Source of the DNA: Geosiphon pyriformis
Lineage: Eukaryota; Glomeromycota; Glomeromycetes; Archaeosporales; Geosiphonaceae
Assembly: GCA_016748015.1 (NCBI GenBank)
Contig: JAAOMT010000698.1
Span: forward strand, 22,554-40,681
Direction of reading: 5' to 3'
Length of the DNA stretch: 18,128 nucleotides
Shown: piece by piece, positions 1-8,369 of the stretch
How positions within the stretch are numbered: position 1 is the first letter of the stretch
Layout: the number at the start of each line of letters is the position of its first letter
The notes under the pieces: model-generated
What the model saw: the letters and a program-made list of their open reading frames with translations, nothing else
Databases searched by the model: none
Told to the model about the DNA's origin: nothing
Translations under genes and position numbers: made by a program

Positions 1-406
1 GGTATTTTTCTTCACAGTATTGGATGATATTGAAATCAAGTTCTTGAAAGTAGGTGGCAATTGTTTCACTGTTGAGCTCCTCAGTATTTAGACGAGAATA
101 GTGTAGTAAGTTGTTGTAGAGATTGCTTTTGACTTCAGTAATATTGTAGTCTCCAAATAGGTAGTTGTTGAATCGGTTTTCGATGTATTGGTATAATGAT
201 TTCTTAAATGCCTCAATTCCGTCTTGGATGTTGAATCTTTGCTTGCAGTGAGTGTAAATCGACTGGTAGTACTCTAGAGTTGTTATGTCTGAAGCAGACG
301 CCACTTTGAAGTTGTTGTTGCTGTGTTGTTTCCGTGGGAGAGCACCAAATGTTACCGGAGGTTTTTTGGTCTCTTTTCTTGAAGGTTTTGATGTTGTTTT
401 GCTGTT
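1..406 (-). CDS. Gag N-terminal part of young Ty3-type LTR retrotransposon (element A), partial
   Basis: An uninterrupted minus-strand frame runs from just after a TAA at 407-409 to the left edge, giving about 135 residues with no stop. It passes in frame through the primer-binding site as TFGALPRKQ and continues with LEYYQSIYTHCKQRF, then a helical, Gln/Asn/Tyr-rich stretch typical of a gag capsid N-terminus (NLYNNLLHYSRLNTEEL). No in-frame ATG is visible, so the true start is uncertain and translation may begin in the LTR or at a non-AUG codon. Codon composition is normal, unlike the AT-decayed gag copies further right. The lack of stops suggests a recent insertion. I recall this peptide pattern from Rhizophagus polyproteins but could not search for it. 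The rest of element A (PR, RT, integrase, 3' LTR) would lie left of the window. Confidence 0.75.
336..349 (-). other. Primer-binding site of element A
   Basis: Directly inside the LTR terminus the minus strand reads TTTGGTGCTCTCCC. A TGG-starting motif beside an LTR ending in AACA is the usual place and form of a tRNA primer-binding site. Recognisable versions sit at the same place in element 1 (7543-7556) and, decayed, in element 2 (9817-9830). The tRNA species is not assigned. Confidence 0.65.
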
Positions 407-960
407 TTATTCATGACTAGAGGAAGTAGTTGAACCTTCGATAACTGAATTTATCTTCAAATTATCTCCTATAATTTGAACCGCTGGGCTTATAAGTGGA
501 ATGGCCAATTCCGTGCCAGTTACTTTATGTAGTTATGTTGTAGTAAACATCAACTCTTTCCCAGGAATTGCTCGTCTGGAAGCTCACTAAAAAATGTGTA
601 GTTACTTTGCTGTGAAAGTCAACTCTTCTACAGGAATCTCGTCTGTAGGCTACCCAAATGATTATGATAAGAAAAGAAAGAGAAAAATAAAAGAAACGTA
701 AAGAAATAGAATTTTGTCAAGGAAACGTTTTCTATCCAGGCCTGGAGTCACTAACAGATTACTGAAATTGGTAGCTAATCAATTTCAAAATGTTAGTTGT
801 GTTGAGAGAATTTCAAGTGTAATAATCAAAGGATTTGGTTTTCGAATATTTAATTTTTATTTGAGATATGTAAAAAGTGATTTGTTCTAATTAAGATACC
901 TAAAGTAAGATACTATGATAAGATATGAGAAGATACATTTTCTTGAAGAGAGAAGCTCTT

Positions 961-968
961 CTTTTATA
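961..968 (-). promoter_or_regulatory. TATA box of element A LTR
   Basis: The minus strand reads GTTGTATAAAAGAAGAGC. A consensus TATAAAAG about 350 bp into the LTR and followed by a purine-rich initiator region fits the U3/R boundary of an LTR promoter. Confidence 0.6.
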
Positions 969-1019
969 CAACTTGTTGTAGTACTAGTCTTTGAACTTGC
1001 ACTTTTTCTCTTTTCTAAA

Positions 1020-1120
1020 ATTTCGGTGAACTAAAGATACATTTCGGCGAACTACAAGTTATTTCGCTGAACTATGAATTATTTCGGCCAATTTTCATTA
1101 ATTTCGGCGAATTTTGGCTA
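1020..1120 (-). repeat. Five-copy 20-bp tandem array in U3 of element A
   Basis: On the plus strand, units starting ATTTCGG or ATTTCGC recur at 1020, 1041, 1061, 1081 and 1101. The conserved core TTCGGCGAA is a near-palindrome. Variable ends of the units (AACTAAAG, AACTACAAG, AACTATGAA, AATTTTCAT, AATTTTGGC) show it is an old or diverging array. It lies about 50 bp upstream of the TATA box in the sense direction, where enhancer repeats are expected. Confidence 0.85.
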
Positions 1121-1320
1121 TGTTATATGGTTCAGGGTATTGTGTAAATTGATCATCTCAATTTCTATGGTCCAAATCGGGTTATTGATTAAATGATGAT
1201 AATTGCTAATTTGATTAAATAATAAGTGAAATTCGAAACGATAATAATATATGCTAATTAATGATAGGAATTATAAAGGAAATTTCATGCTAATTAATAG
1301 CTAAAATTCTACTGGTAACA

Positions 1321-1850
1321 GCATATTTATTAAGCCAAATAACATAACATTAAATTCAAAATTCCTTTCTTGTGTAGTGAATGCTATTTTTTTTTATCAG
1401 CTGAATTCATAACTACTTGTTAGTAATTACTATCCAAATCTAATATGGAGAACCATTTTTTTTCTTTAAAAGCATCAAATAATTTTTAGATTTGTGAAGT
1501 CAGATAGCTATTTTTATAAATAATATTGTTAAGTTTTCTGTAATCTACGCAAAAGTGAATCTCTTTATTCTTTTTTCAACTAATACTACTGGTAATAACT
1601 ATGAATTCATTGATAGTTGAATTAACTTGTTGTTTAACATTCTGTTGATTTCTTATTAAATAATTTCATAGCTAAATAGTAATATTTGGTATGCTTATTG
1701 TTTAATTGATATAGCATTTCCAGTCTTAATTTGATGTTATATAATGTCAATTCTGCTAAATTCATTTTTATTGGCAAAGATGTTAATAAAATTGTTAAGT
1801 AACATTTTGAGCTGTATATATAAAGTGGGTCTAAGTTTCCCAAGTTTATT
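1321..1850 (-). pseudogene. Reverse transcriptase N-terminal fragment of element 1
   Basis: Across two frames the minus strand shows the pre-RT segment LQLKMLL-like (QLKMLLNNF near 1810) and then RT core motifs: FCVDYRKLN near 1535, KKWFSILDLDSNY near 1440 (the motif carrying the first catalytic Asp, usually LDLASGY) and FNVMLFGLIN ending at 1321 (usually NVMPFGLCNAP). Stops replace expected Gln/Trp positions, as in SNY*QVVM where Ty3-type RTs have YWQ. The YxDD motif is absent because element A inserted just before it. A 69-codon open stretch at 1634-1843 is only a fragment of this pseudogene. Confidence 0.8.
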
Positions 1851-2273
1851 TGATTTAATTATTCTGGTTGGAGCAAATAACACTTCTCTCATCTATATAT
1901 AATTTGTAATATAATATTTACATATCTACACAGTTGTAAAAAATCTGAAATAATATTTGGTAGTTGATTCTCAACTTCAGTGCTTAAATATCTAATGGTA
2001 GTACTACTTAGTATTTTAATAGTGTTTTCAGTTGTGTTGTAGATAGAGATTTTGATATGTTTATTGTTTTTGGCTAATATGTAGAAATTGGTAATTCCAA
2101 TTTTTTTTGATTCATAAATTATAGATTCTGCTTCAAAAATCTGGGGCTGATCTCTTAATTTTTTTTCTATTACTAATATGTACTGGTCATATGATAGAAT
2201 GAAAACTGATTGATTGGTAGAGATAATTTTTTTTTCATTAATAGATTTTTTTTCTATTATATTAATCAGTATG
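1851..2273 (-). pseudogene. Linker between dUTPase-like domain and RT of element 1
   Basis: This stretch translates on the minus strand with a few stops. It reads as a conserved linker including SYDQYILVIEKKLRD, QIFEAES and GITNFYILA, followed by a region leading to the RT. I do not recognise a domain. It may be a spacer or part of the protease-RT junction specific to this family. Poly-T runs on the plus strand (for example 2224-2237) mark former Glu/Gly codons turned into Lys. Confidence 0.6.
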
Positions 2274-2670
2274 TCTATTCTATCTGTTAATCTAAATCTA
2301 TTTTTTTCTTTGGCTATAATTCTTAATTTTTTTTTGTTTTTACTAACACTAATTGAGCTATTTTAACCAGAGATAAAAATATTGCCTGTGCTATCTTTTT
2401 GTTTAGTTCAATAATATATTCATTTTCTAAGTCATTTTGTAGCAATACAATGATATTTTCTATATATCTTGTATCAATTATTCTTTCTTTAATGTTAATT
2501 TTCTTTTTTGCTAAACTAAATCTTAATACTAGTTGAACTATTATTGTCACTGAATTTTCTAGTGTCATTTTTGGATCTATACTGGTACATAAATGTGATT
2601 CCAGTTTGATAGTAGTTTTTCTGAAATATCTAAGATCAAATTTTACATCAATATCATGCACTTATTTTAA
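2274..2670 (-). pseudogene. dUTPase-like domain of element 1 polyprotein
   Basis: The open stretch 2323-2661, plus its continuation to about 2274, matches the trimeric dUTPase motif order. Motif 1 appears as IDVKFDLRY (expected DAGFDL), motif 2 as LRFSLAKK (expected xRSSLA), motif 3 as ERIIDTRYIEN (expected GxIDxGYxG), then QNDLENEYII and KIAQAIFLSLV (expected KIAQ and hydrophobic strand). Motif 5 appears as NRFRLTDR (expected GFGSTGR). Key Gly, Ala and Ser residues are replaced by Lys, Arg, Glu, Phe or Asp, as G-to-A and C-to-T decay predicts, so it should be inactive. dUTPases hydrolyse dUTP to dUMP and limit uracil in DNA; retroviral versions travel in gag-pol. Its place between protease and RT says it was part of the polyprotein. 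Confidence 0.78.
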
Positions 2671-3605
2671 CATAATATCTTTATTATTATTATTGAACCA
2701 TTTAATTTCTGTTCTATTGAAAAATCTGAAAGTGCAATATATTATTTAGAATTATAATTGGAGTTTGAATTGTTATTGTTATTGCCATAGTGAATGAAGT
2801 TGGAACTATTGTTGTCATTATTATTAAAGTCTGAATTGGGATTGAATTTTGATTCCAATTTCTTGGCACAATTGTTAATTAGTTTTTTTTTTTTGGAGAT
2901 CAAATAAATCATATATAGTAGTAGATTGTAAATAAAATTACAATTATTACAATAATTGAAATTACTAGAGATTAAGCAATATTTACACAGTCTTGTATTT
3001 AATTGTTCTAAATACTGCTTTTGCTTTTTTCTAATAGATGTTAAATTTTGGTAGTGTTTATGAAATTGTTCTGGATTACTTAAGATATCAAAAAATGCAT
3101 CTGAATTTGGAACAAAAATGGTCTCAACTGGTTTTGGTAGGTTATTTTTGATTGCCAATATTTTATTGGGCAAAGCATTTTTAACTTTAGCACTTGTTAT
3201 TTGTCAAATTTTGTTTTTGTCATGTAGATAACCATCTAAGCATAAAAATGCTCAGTTTTAGGCAGTATTAAAAAGTGTTCTTTGGTTTATCTAATTGCTA
3301 ATAAGAATTGTGTATTGGCACAATACATTACATGTTTCTTTTTAATTAGAAATGTTGTTTCACATTTTTTTATTGAATAGTGTTTTTTCACAAGTGAAGC
3401 ATAATTTATTGTCCTACTTTTCTTGTTTTTTTGGATAACCAAAATGTTTTTGGTAGCATAGTTTGTAGTAATAATAAGTATGTATCTAGTAGTCTTGTCT
3501 GGTGCAACTCAGGCTTTTATAGATAAAAGCTTCTTCTTGCAGTCAATACACTTAAGAGAAATGTAGAGTGGTTTCTTTTTTATGTCTACTGAGTATAGAG
3601 TATGC
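2671..3605 (-). pseudogene. Cys-rich and acidic/Asn-rich segment of element 1 polyprotein
   Basis: From 3605 downwards the minus strand encodes LKCIDCKKKLLSIKA, then ATKNILVIQKNKKS, CNVLCQYTILISN, DKNKIWQITSAKVKN and an open 143-codon stretch (2742-3173). The last contains PNSDAFFDILSNPEQFHKHY, a CxxC...CxxC cluster (LCKYCLISSNFNYCNNCNF) and a low-complexity Asn/Ser/Lys tail. The tail was probably Asp/Ser/Glu-rich before G-to-A decay turned Asp to Asn and Glu to Lys. The paired CxxC motifs suggest zinc binding, but I cannot name a domain. It lies between protease and dUTPase and is split from the protease end by LTR4. Confidence 0.7.
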
Positions 3606-3660
3606 TGTTATTCGAATAGAGAAACTGATCCAAAGTTATGAAAAAACGTAACCAGAACAT

Positions 3661-3870
3661 GACATAACACAGAATAGCATGCAATAACATTGAATAACAC
3701 ATTATAACTTAGGATAGTGCAGAATAATACATTATAACATAGGATAACACAAAATAACATGTAATAATACCAGATAATGTGTTATAATGTAGGATAATTA
3801 GTAATAATATAGAAGAATAAAACAATAACAAAAATAACAAAGTAATAATTAGCAATAATAAAACAATCAG
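3661..3870 (+). repeat. 10-bp tandem array in U3 of LTR4
   Basis: Fifteen consecutive ten-base units from 3661 to 3810 carry ATAA or ATAG at the same place (consensus NNNATAACAY; examples GACATAACAC, AGGATAACAC, AAAATAACAT). The pattern continues with small phase shifts to about 3870. The array ends about 25 bp before the TATATAAAA box. The open stretch on the opposite strand here (3709-3960) is low-complexity and reflects only the repeat. Confidence 0.88.
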
Positions 3871-3895
3871 AAGCAATCTTGTAAAACCAAAAGAA

Positions 3896-3904
3896 TATAT
3901 AAAA
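3896..3904 (+). promoter_or_regulatory. TATA box of LTR4
   Basis: TATATAAAA, followed by GTGAGTAGTTG, lies directly downstream of the decamer array and upstream of the pyrimidine tract. This is the order expected for U3 then R in a plus-strand LTR. Confidence 0.55.
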
Positions 3905-4600
3905 GTGAGTAGTTGTAGAAAGTAGAAACAAGAAACAGATAAATATGAACCACTAAACAAGAATCAAATATCCTTACTCTTTCTATCATTTATTCTATTC
4001 TATTTTTATCTTCTGAAATAAATCAATTATTAAGAAATCAGAATCACAAATTTATGTTCTTAAACTTTGTAGAATTTATGTAAACTAATCATTGTTTCAT
4101 ATCTTTATTCTTGAACAGATGCTTTTAGCATAACCACTCCAAACTATTAACGATTTGGACCAATTACTCTTGATTACAACAATTGATAATACTAATTTAT
4201 CTTTTTTTTTATTTTTCTTTTATTTTCTTTTCTTTTTTTATTTTTTTTTTGTAAAGCAACAACATAGAAAATTTGACTGTTTGGGAATAAATTTCGTGAT
4301 AGTCTGATAAAAGAGAAAGGCTCTTCCTAAGTTTTGGATATTAACATTATCTTGTTAGCTTACTAAAAGGGCAAAAAGACAACACCAAACCCTAATAACT
4401 GTGCTCGTTAATTCAGAGAAGATAGCTCACATTTTTAAAAAAGTTGCAATTAGCAAAAACTAAACCTCTGTGCTTTATAACCAAAAAACTCAATGAGTAA
4501 ATTCACAACCAGTAGATAAGATCTTCAAAGACTAATAATCAAAACTAAGCCAACAGAATTACACAAAAAACACATTACCAATAATTAAGAGCACCAAACA

Positions 4601-5329
4601 TTACCATTTCTTTATCCCACCCAGTTTACCCATAACAATGCCAACTGTTAACAGTTTTATTAGTATTGGTAGTTTGTGGTTTGTCTACCTCTTTTCTTTT
4701 TCTTTTGTTATTCCATGACAGAATTGGTGATAACATGTTGTGATTTTTTTTAGCCTATGAAACTTGATAGGCTTTTCAAGTAGGTTTGTCTTTTTTTTCT
4801 TCTAATTCTATTAGTGATTGTAATTAAGTAATTTGTGGTTTAAAATGACTACACATAGCCAATATTCTTATGTGTTATTTATTTTAATTGAGCTGTAATT
4901 CTTAAGTGTTTCAGTTAAGTACAGCATTAGTATTAGACAACCAGTTATTACTAACTAGCACTTGATATTACATAACTTCTATAATGAGAATTTTAATTGG
5001 CATGATAATGTTATTAACTTTAAATAAGAAGTTATCAATTTTACCAATTGGAGTTTTGGTCACTCTATTGGCTATAATAATCTTGATGTTGGCAATACAA
5101 TCAACTTGGTAACCTAATTAGTTCATAAGTTATTGTGTAATAATACTGCTTGCTAATCCACTATCAAAAATTAACTTGATAAAATAGCTATTGACTTTTA
5201 CATCAGTGTATATTGTGGTAATTGGTTTTGTTCTCAGAGTATTTTTATTGAATAAAACCATTTCAACTGGTTCTTCGAGTTCAAAAGAAAAGATGGTAAT
5301 AAGTGATTTGTTTTTGATAATGATTGCTA
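4601..5329 (-). pseudogene. Aspartic protease domain and C-terminal tail of element 1
   Basis: The minus strand reads IYTDVKVNSYFIKLIFDSG with the catalytic DSG at 5157-5165, followed by ASSIIT, LGYQVD, IIIANRVTKTPIGKIDNF, the hydrophobic strand MPIKILIIE and LVSNNWLSNTNA. This is the single-domain retropepsin layout of Ty3-type elements (DSG, then a hydrophobic strand and a GNDWL-like motif). Within a short stretch near 4870-4930 several codons have become stops where the family has Trp or Gln. The tail continues through KPT*KAYQVS* and SPILSWNNKRK to the LTR4 junction. It is non-functional. Confidence 0.82.
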
Positions 5330-7556
5330 ATAAAATGTTGTTAGTAAGTAGTTAGATCTGATTGGATTCTTGTTTGCTGGTTTGGGCATCTTTTGGAATA
5401 ACCAAAAGACTTAAGTAGTTCTGAGAATTTGAGTTTTGGGTGTACTCAATGTTTGAATTCTGTTGGCATGATTTTAATAGTTAATTTGAGAAACTGAAAA
5501 TTGGTTGGTATATTATTATTGCCAATCTTTAGTTTTGCTGAGTATAAATAATCCTCAATTTTTGATTTCTGGTTGTTATTTGAGCTGAGTTTGGTGGTAG
5601 TATTTGAAGTAATTGTGGTTGATAGATAATTTGGGGCTGTAATTAATATATTGCCAGTGCTAAAAATTGATAAATTGGCAGTAAGTATATTGCTTGTTGT
5701 ATTATTAGTGGATAATAAAGCTGATATTAGTCTTGGTTTGGCTGATAGTTTGAAGTCTAAAATTGGTGATCAGAATTTTGATATTGATTTCTTAATCATT
5801 GATTATTTAACCAAGTGTAACAGTCAATTTGTAGATGTTCTTATTTATCACAATAGTAGCAATTACACATCTTTTGTTGCTACTGTTAATTAGTTAATGA
5901 TAGATGCAGTTGATTTTGGAAATAATTTGGGTTTCTTGGATTATTGTAACATTGTAAAGATTGATAAATTGCTTGATTGTTAGCTAAGTATATCTCTAAT
6001 TTTTGATTAATAAAATCACTGAATTGTTTCAATTTGGAATTCAAGTCAAATAATCTGTTCATTACTAGATTAATAGCTTGAGCATAATTAACTTCCAGCT
6101 TGGCCAATTCAAAATTTCTAGTATATATAACTACATCTTGAAGTATTTGTAGATATAATGGATGTATATGCTGAAGGATGCTATAACATAAATTAAGATA
6201 AACTGGTTCAAAATCTGTGGTACTGTAAAGTAATTTGTGTTAATTGCTTGTATTTGGTGCAGATTTTTATGAATATGTCCTAAATAAATAGTAATAGCTT
6301 TAATTTTTTCTTGTTTAATAATAGTGAAGACAGTTGTAAGGTAATTAATACTATTATTATTATTAAAGTATCTTAAAAATTCAATTTTGAAATCATTGAA
6401 ATTTTGGAACTTTTAGATCAAGCTTTAATACTATGAGTTGGCAGTATTTTGGAGAGAATATAAAATGGCTTGGAGAGCTCTAATATTATCTTAATTATTG
6501 ACAGTAATGGTTTTTGTGATGTCATTCAACCAAACTTGGGTATTGTTTTCTTTGCTGTTGAATTTTTTTAATTTGGTAATTGATATGTATGCTATTGGTA
6601 ATGATTGTTGTAATAGTAATAGTTGAAATAGTTGTTAAGACTGTTGTTGTTGTTATTGTTGTTTAGCAATTGGGACAACTGGTAGTGGATCAATTACAAT
6701 TATTGGAGATAAGTTTTGAGAAATAATAAAATTGGAGTTTAGATTGTTTTAATTTTGTTAAGTTAAAATAATTGGAATTTGTATTTCTAGATTTTCTGGA
6801 ATCAAATTTTGGTAATTAAATTCCTGATTTTTTTTTTCTTTTTTTTTCAAATCAATTCTTTCTCAAGAACTGGTAATTCCGAAATCTGGTTGTGATGATA
6901 GTGATCAATATTCTGATAACATTGTTGGTTATAAATTAAATCTCTTAAAATACTTATCATAGGTTCCTAATAGTTTTGCTTTTTTTGTTTACTTTAAAAT
7001 GGAATTTTAGCTATTAGTGGTTTCATAGTTAATGTGAATATGTCTGCTAATGTTATGTTGATAGTATTTCCTAAGATATAATAGTATAATGAGTATATAA
7101 GAGAGACAACTTTTGGTTTTTTCTAAGTAGGTGGTTGTATTTTTCTTAGTGTTTTTGCTAGTGTTTCTTTTGTTTTTATCTATATAAGTAATGGGAAATT
7201 TTTGTTAAGTATAATTTCCAATCTCTCTATTTATTTTTGTGATTGTTAGTGCAAACAGATAGTTTGGTAAAAGTGTGATGTTTTGGAATAATTCACTATT
7301 GAAGTTGTTAAGAGTAGATTTTAGATCTTTTTGGACTTCCAAGTATGCTTTAATTTTTTTGTTGATCTAAAAATTGAAAGTTGATTCTGTTGGCCAATTG
7401 TTACTTGTTAATTCAAGGTAATTTTGGTATTGTTAAAATAAGGATTTTGTGAATCTTAAATAGTTTTCTTTTATACTTTTTTGGTCTGTTACTTTTCTGA
7501 ATAGTTGTTGTTGGTGTTAGTTTTTTGCTAGATTATATCTTACAGAGAACACCAAA
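5330..7556 (-). pseudogene. Gag region of element 1
   Basis: The frame starts beside the LTR as ITFGVL through the primer-binding site. It continues through LFQNITLLPNYLFALTIT near 7240, the capsid core YLGHIHKNLHQIQAI near 6260 (a gag motif normally YLGRFHRNLRQI), KLEVNYAQAINLVMNRLFDL (5886-6107 is open) and a CCHC knuckle at 5820-5861. Runs of Gln/Pro/Asn-rich sequence lie between these blocks. Many stops occur (for example LF*QYQNYLEL where Gln is expected). Gag would form the particle and package RNA; this copy cannot. The plus-strand open stretch at 5651-5893 is antisense to the knuckle region and is not a gene. Confidence 0.8.
5820..5861 (-). other. CCHC zinc knuckle in element 1 gag
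   Basis: The minus strand reads CYYCDK*EHLQIDC, i.e. C-x2-C-x4-H-x4-C with all four ligands kept although one intervening codon (expected Gln) is a stop. This marks the nucleocapsid end of gag, upstream of the protease. Confidence 0.8.
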
Positions 7557-7985
7557 TGTTATAGTTAATTATTTGAAATGTCAATACAAATAACAAACTT
7601 GTAACTTGGTGCTTAATAAGTAATATGATTAGTAATATCTAAAGATTTGTGTATTTGAAGGTTTTCATATCTGAAGGTTTTTGGTTGAGTTTTTTGTATA
7701 ATGAACAAAAATTAAATAGTTGTTTTAGTAGTTTTTCAGAATGTTTATTCTATTAATTTCTTTCTTTAGTGTAATGATCAGTTTATTCTGGCAGTTATGC
7801 TTTTCTAATAAGATATCCTTAATTTCTGAGTTTTATACCCTTATTTCTGGGTTTTTTATCAAACTATTTTTAACATCAATTAATTAGCATTTAATCTCTT
7901 AAATCCATTAGTAAACAACAAACAAAAAAAAAACAGAAAATAAAAAAATAAAAAAAATAAAGAAAAGAAGAAATTAATATTCCAT

Positions 7986-8010
7986 CAATAGCTGTAATTA
8001 AAAGCTATTG
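7986..8010 (-). repeat. Hairpin beside the homopolymer tract in LTR1
   Basis: CAATAGCT, nine bases, then AGCTATTG form a perfect 8-bp inverted repeat. In the sense direction it is followed by a roughly 50-nt T-rich tract (7921-7975 on the plus strand is A-rich). LTR2 keeps a 7-bp version at 10226-10248. LTR3 and LTR4 have weaker counterparts next to their tracts. Confidence 0.6.
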
Positions 8011-8222
8011 TTCTAGTGTGGTTAAATGTTGAATTTTATTAACATGGAGTGTTGATAGAATAAAAATGATTAAAATATTTTAATTAAGTAATAATAACAT
8101 AAATTCAAGTAGTAATTAATAATTTATTAATATGTAATGTGAATTTTGAACTACTTCTAATTGTGTTTTATAACTGGAAATTCTAGCTGTGTGTTCTCTC
8201 TTTTCTGCTTCTAATATTCTTA

Positions 8223-8232
8223 CTATATATAC
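8223..8232 (-). promoter_or_regulatory. TATA-like box of LTR1
   Basis: The minus strand reads GTATATATAG. The same motif occurs in LTR2 (about 10495-10504, same strand) and LTR3 (about 11379-11387, plus strand), always between the U3 repeats and the hairpin/pyrimidine tract. Confidence 0.45.
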
Positions 8233-8369
8233 ATAATTAAGGTTCTATAAGATTTCATATATTCGTAAGCAATATGCTTATATGCTCAATACTATTCTCT
8301 TATTAATCTATTTTTTCTTATCTGTTTTCCCTACTATTTCTTTTATATTTTTTTCTATAAGTAACAACA

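Larger units (their letters stand above)
350..1320 (-). mobile_element. 5' LTR of element A, 971 bp
   Basis: On the plus strand it begins TGTTACCGG and ends CTGGTAACA, so the termini form a 7-bp inverted repeat (TGTTACC/GGTAACA). One side abuts the primer-binding site and gag frame. The other abuts the broken RT of element 1, whose homology stops exactly at 1321 after the peptide NVMLFGLIN. Reading on the minus strand there is a U3 with a five-copy 20-bp array, a TATAAAAG box, then R/U5. The sequence is much less AT-biased than the LTRs further right. The partner LTR needed to confirm age and target duplication is outside the window; the flanking five bases here are GCATA (1321-1325). Confidence 0.82.
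3606..4600 (+). mobile_element. LTR4: oppositely oriented (apparently solo) LTR inserted in element 1
   Basis: It starts TGTTATTCGAATAG, like the LTR starts of element 2 (TGTTATTTATTG, minus strand) and LTR3 (TGTTATTTATAG). It contains a decamer array, a TATATAAAA box, a long pyrimidine tract (4200-4250) and the shared segments ATAGTCTGATAAAA and CCAAAAAACTCAA. These occur in the same order and orientation in LTR3 and inverted in LTR1/LTR2. The right end is placed at AACA (4600) but could lie some 15 bp earlier. No internal region of matching orientation flanks it on either side; element 1 coding resumes on both sides, so it looks like a solo LTR left by recombination. A matching target duplication is not evident (TATGC on the left, TTACC on the right). 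Confidence 0.72.
1321..8369 (-). mobile_element. Element 1: decayed Ty3-type LTR retrotransposon, 3'-truncated by element A
   Basis: This composite entry covers the LTR (7557-8369), gag with CCHC knuckle, aspartic protease, Cys-rich/acidic segment, dUTPase-like domain and N-terminal RT, all on the minus strand in the expected order. It is interrupted by oppositely oriented LTR4 (3606-4600) and ends where element A inserted into RT. Its own insertion site is the gag of element 2: its LTR ends at 8369 and element 2 coding resumes at 8370. The rest of RT, RNase H, integrase and the 3' LTR are not in the window and are presumably left of element A. Stops and frame breaks occur throughout, so it cannot be autonomous. 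Confidence 0.8.
7557..8369 (-). mobile_element. LTR1: 5' LTR of element 1, 813 bp
   Basis: In the minus-strand sense it begins TGTTGTTACTTATAG and ends ACTATAACA next to the primer-binding site TTTGGTGTTCTC. It aligns along its length with LTR2 (9831-10774). Shared landmarks in sense order are TATATATAG box, hairpin, pyrimidine tract, and the segments corresponding to plus-strand CAAACTATT, GGTTTTTGGTTGAG and AAATAACAAACTTGTAACTTGG. It is about 130 bp shorter than LTR2, mainly because it has one rather than four units of the 40-bp repeat. Its outer edge abuts element 2 gag at 8370. Confidence 0.82.

Noticed and set aside
1020-1120. Regularly spaced TTCGGCGAA repeats as a CRISPR-like array
   Set aside because: The units are directly tandem, 20 bp long with no unique spacers, and lie in the U3 of an LTR in a eukaryotic context.
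3709-3960. An 83-codon minus-strand hydrophobic open frame that could look like a membrane protein
   Set aside because: It is the reverse complement of the decamer array and TATA region of LTR4; the Leu/Ile/Tyr runs come from the repeat.
4589-4605. GAGCACCAAACATTACC as another LTR/primer-binding-site junction on the minus strand
   Set aside because: It resembles the junctions at 340 and 7550, but the sequence to its right is protease-tail coding of element 1, not an LTR. I read it as the end of plus-strand LTR4.
5651-5893. An 80-codon plus-strand open frame
   Set aside because: It lies antisense to the gag zinc-knuckle region of element 1, whose minus-strand translation matches a known motif. 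The plus-strand peptide resembles nothing.
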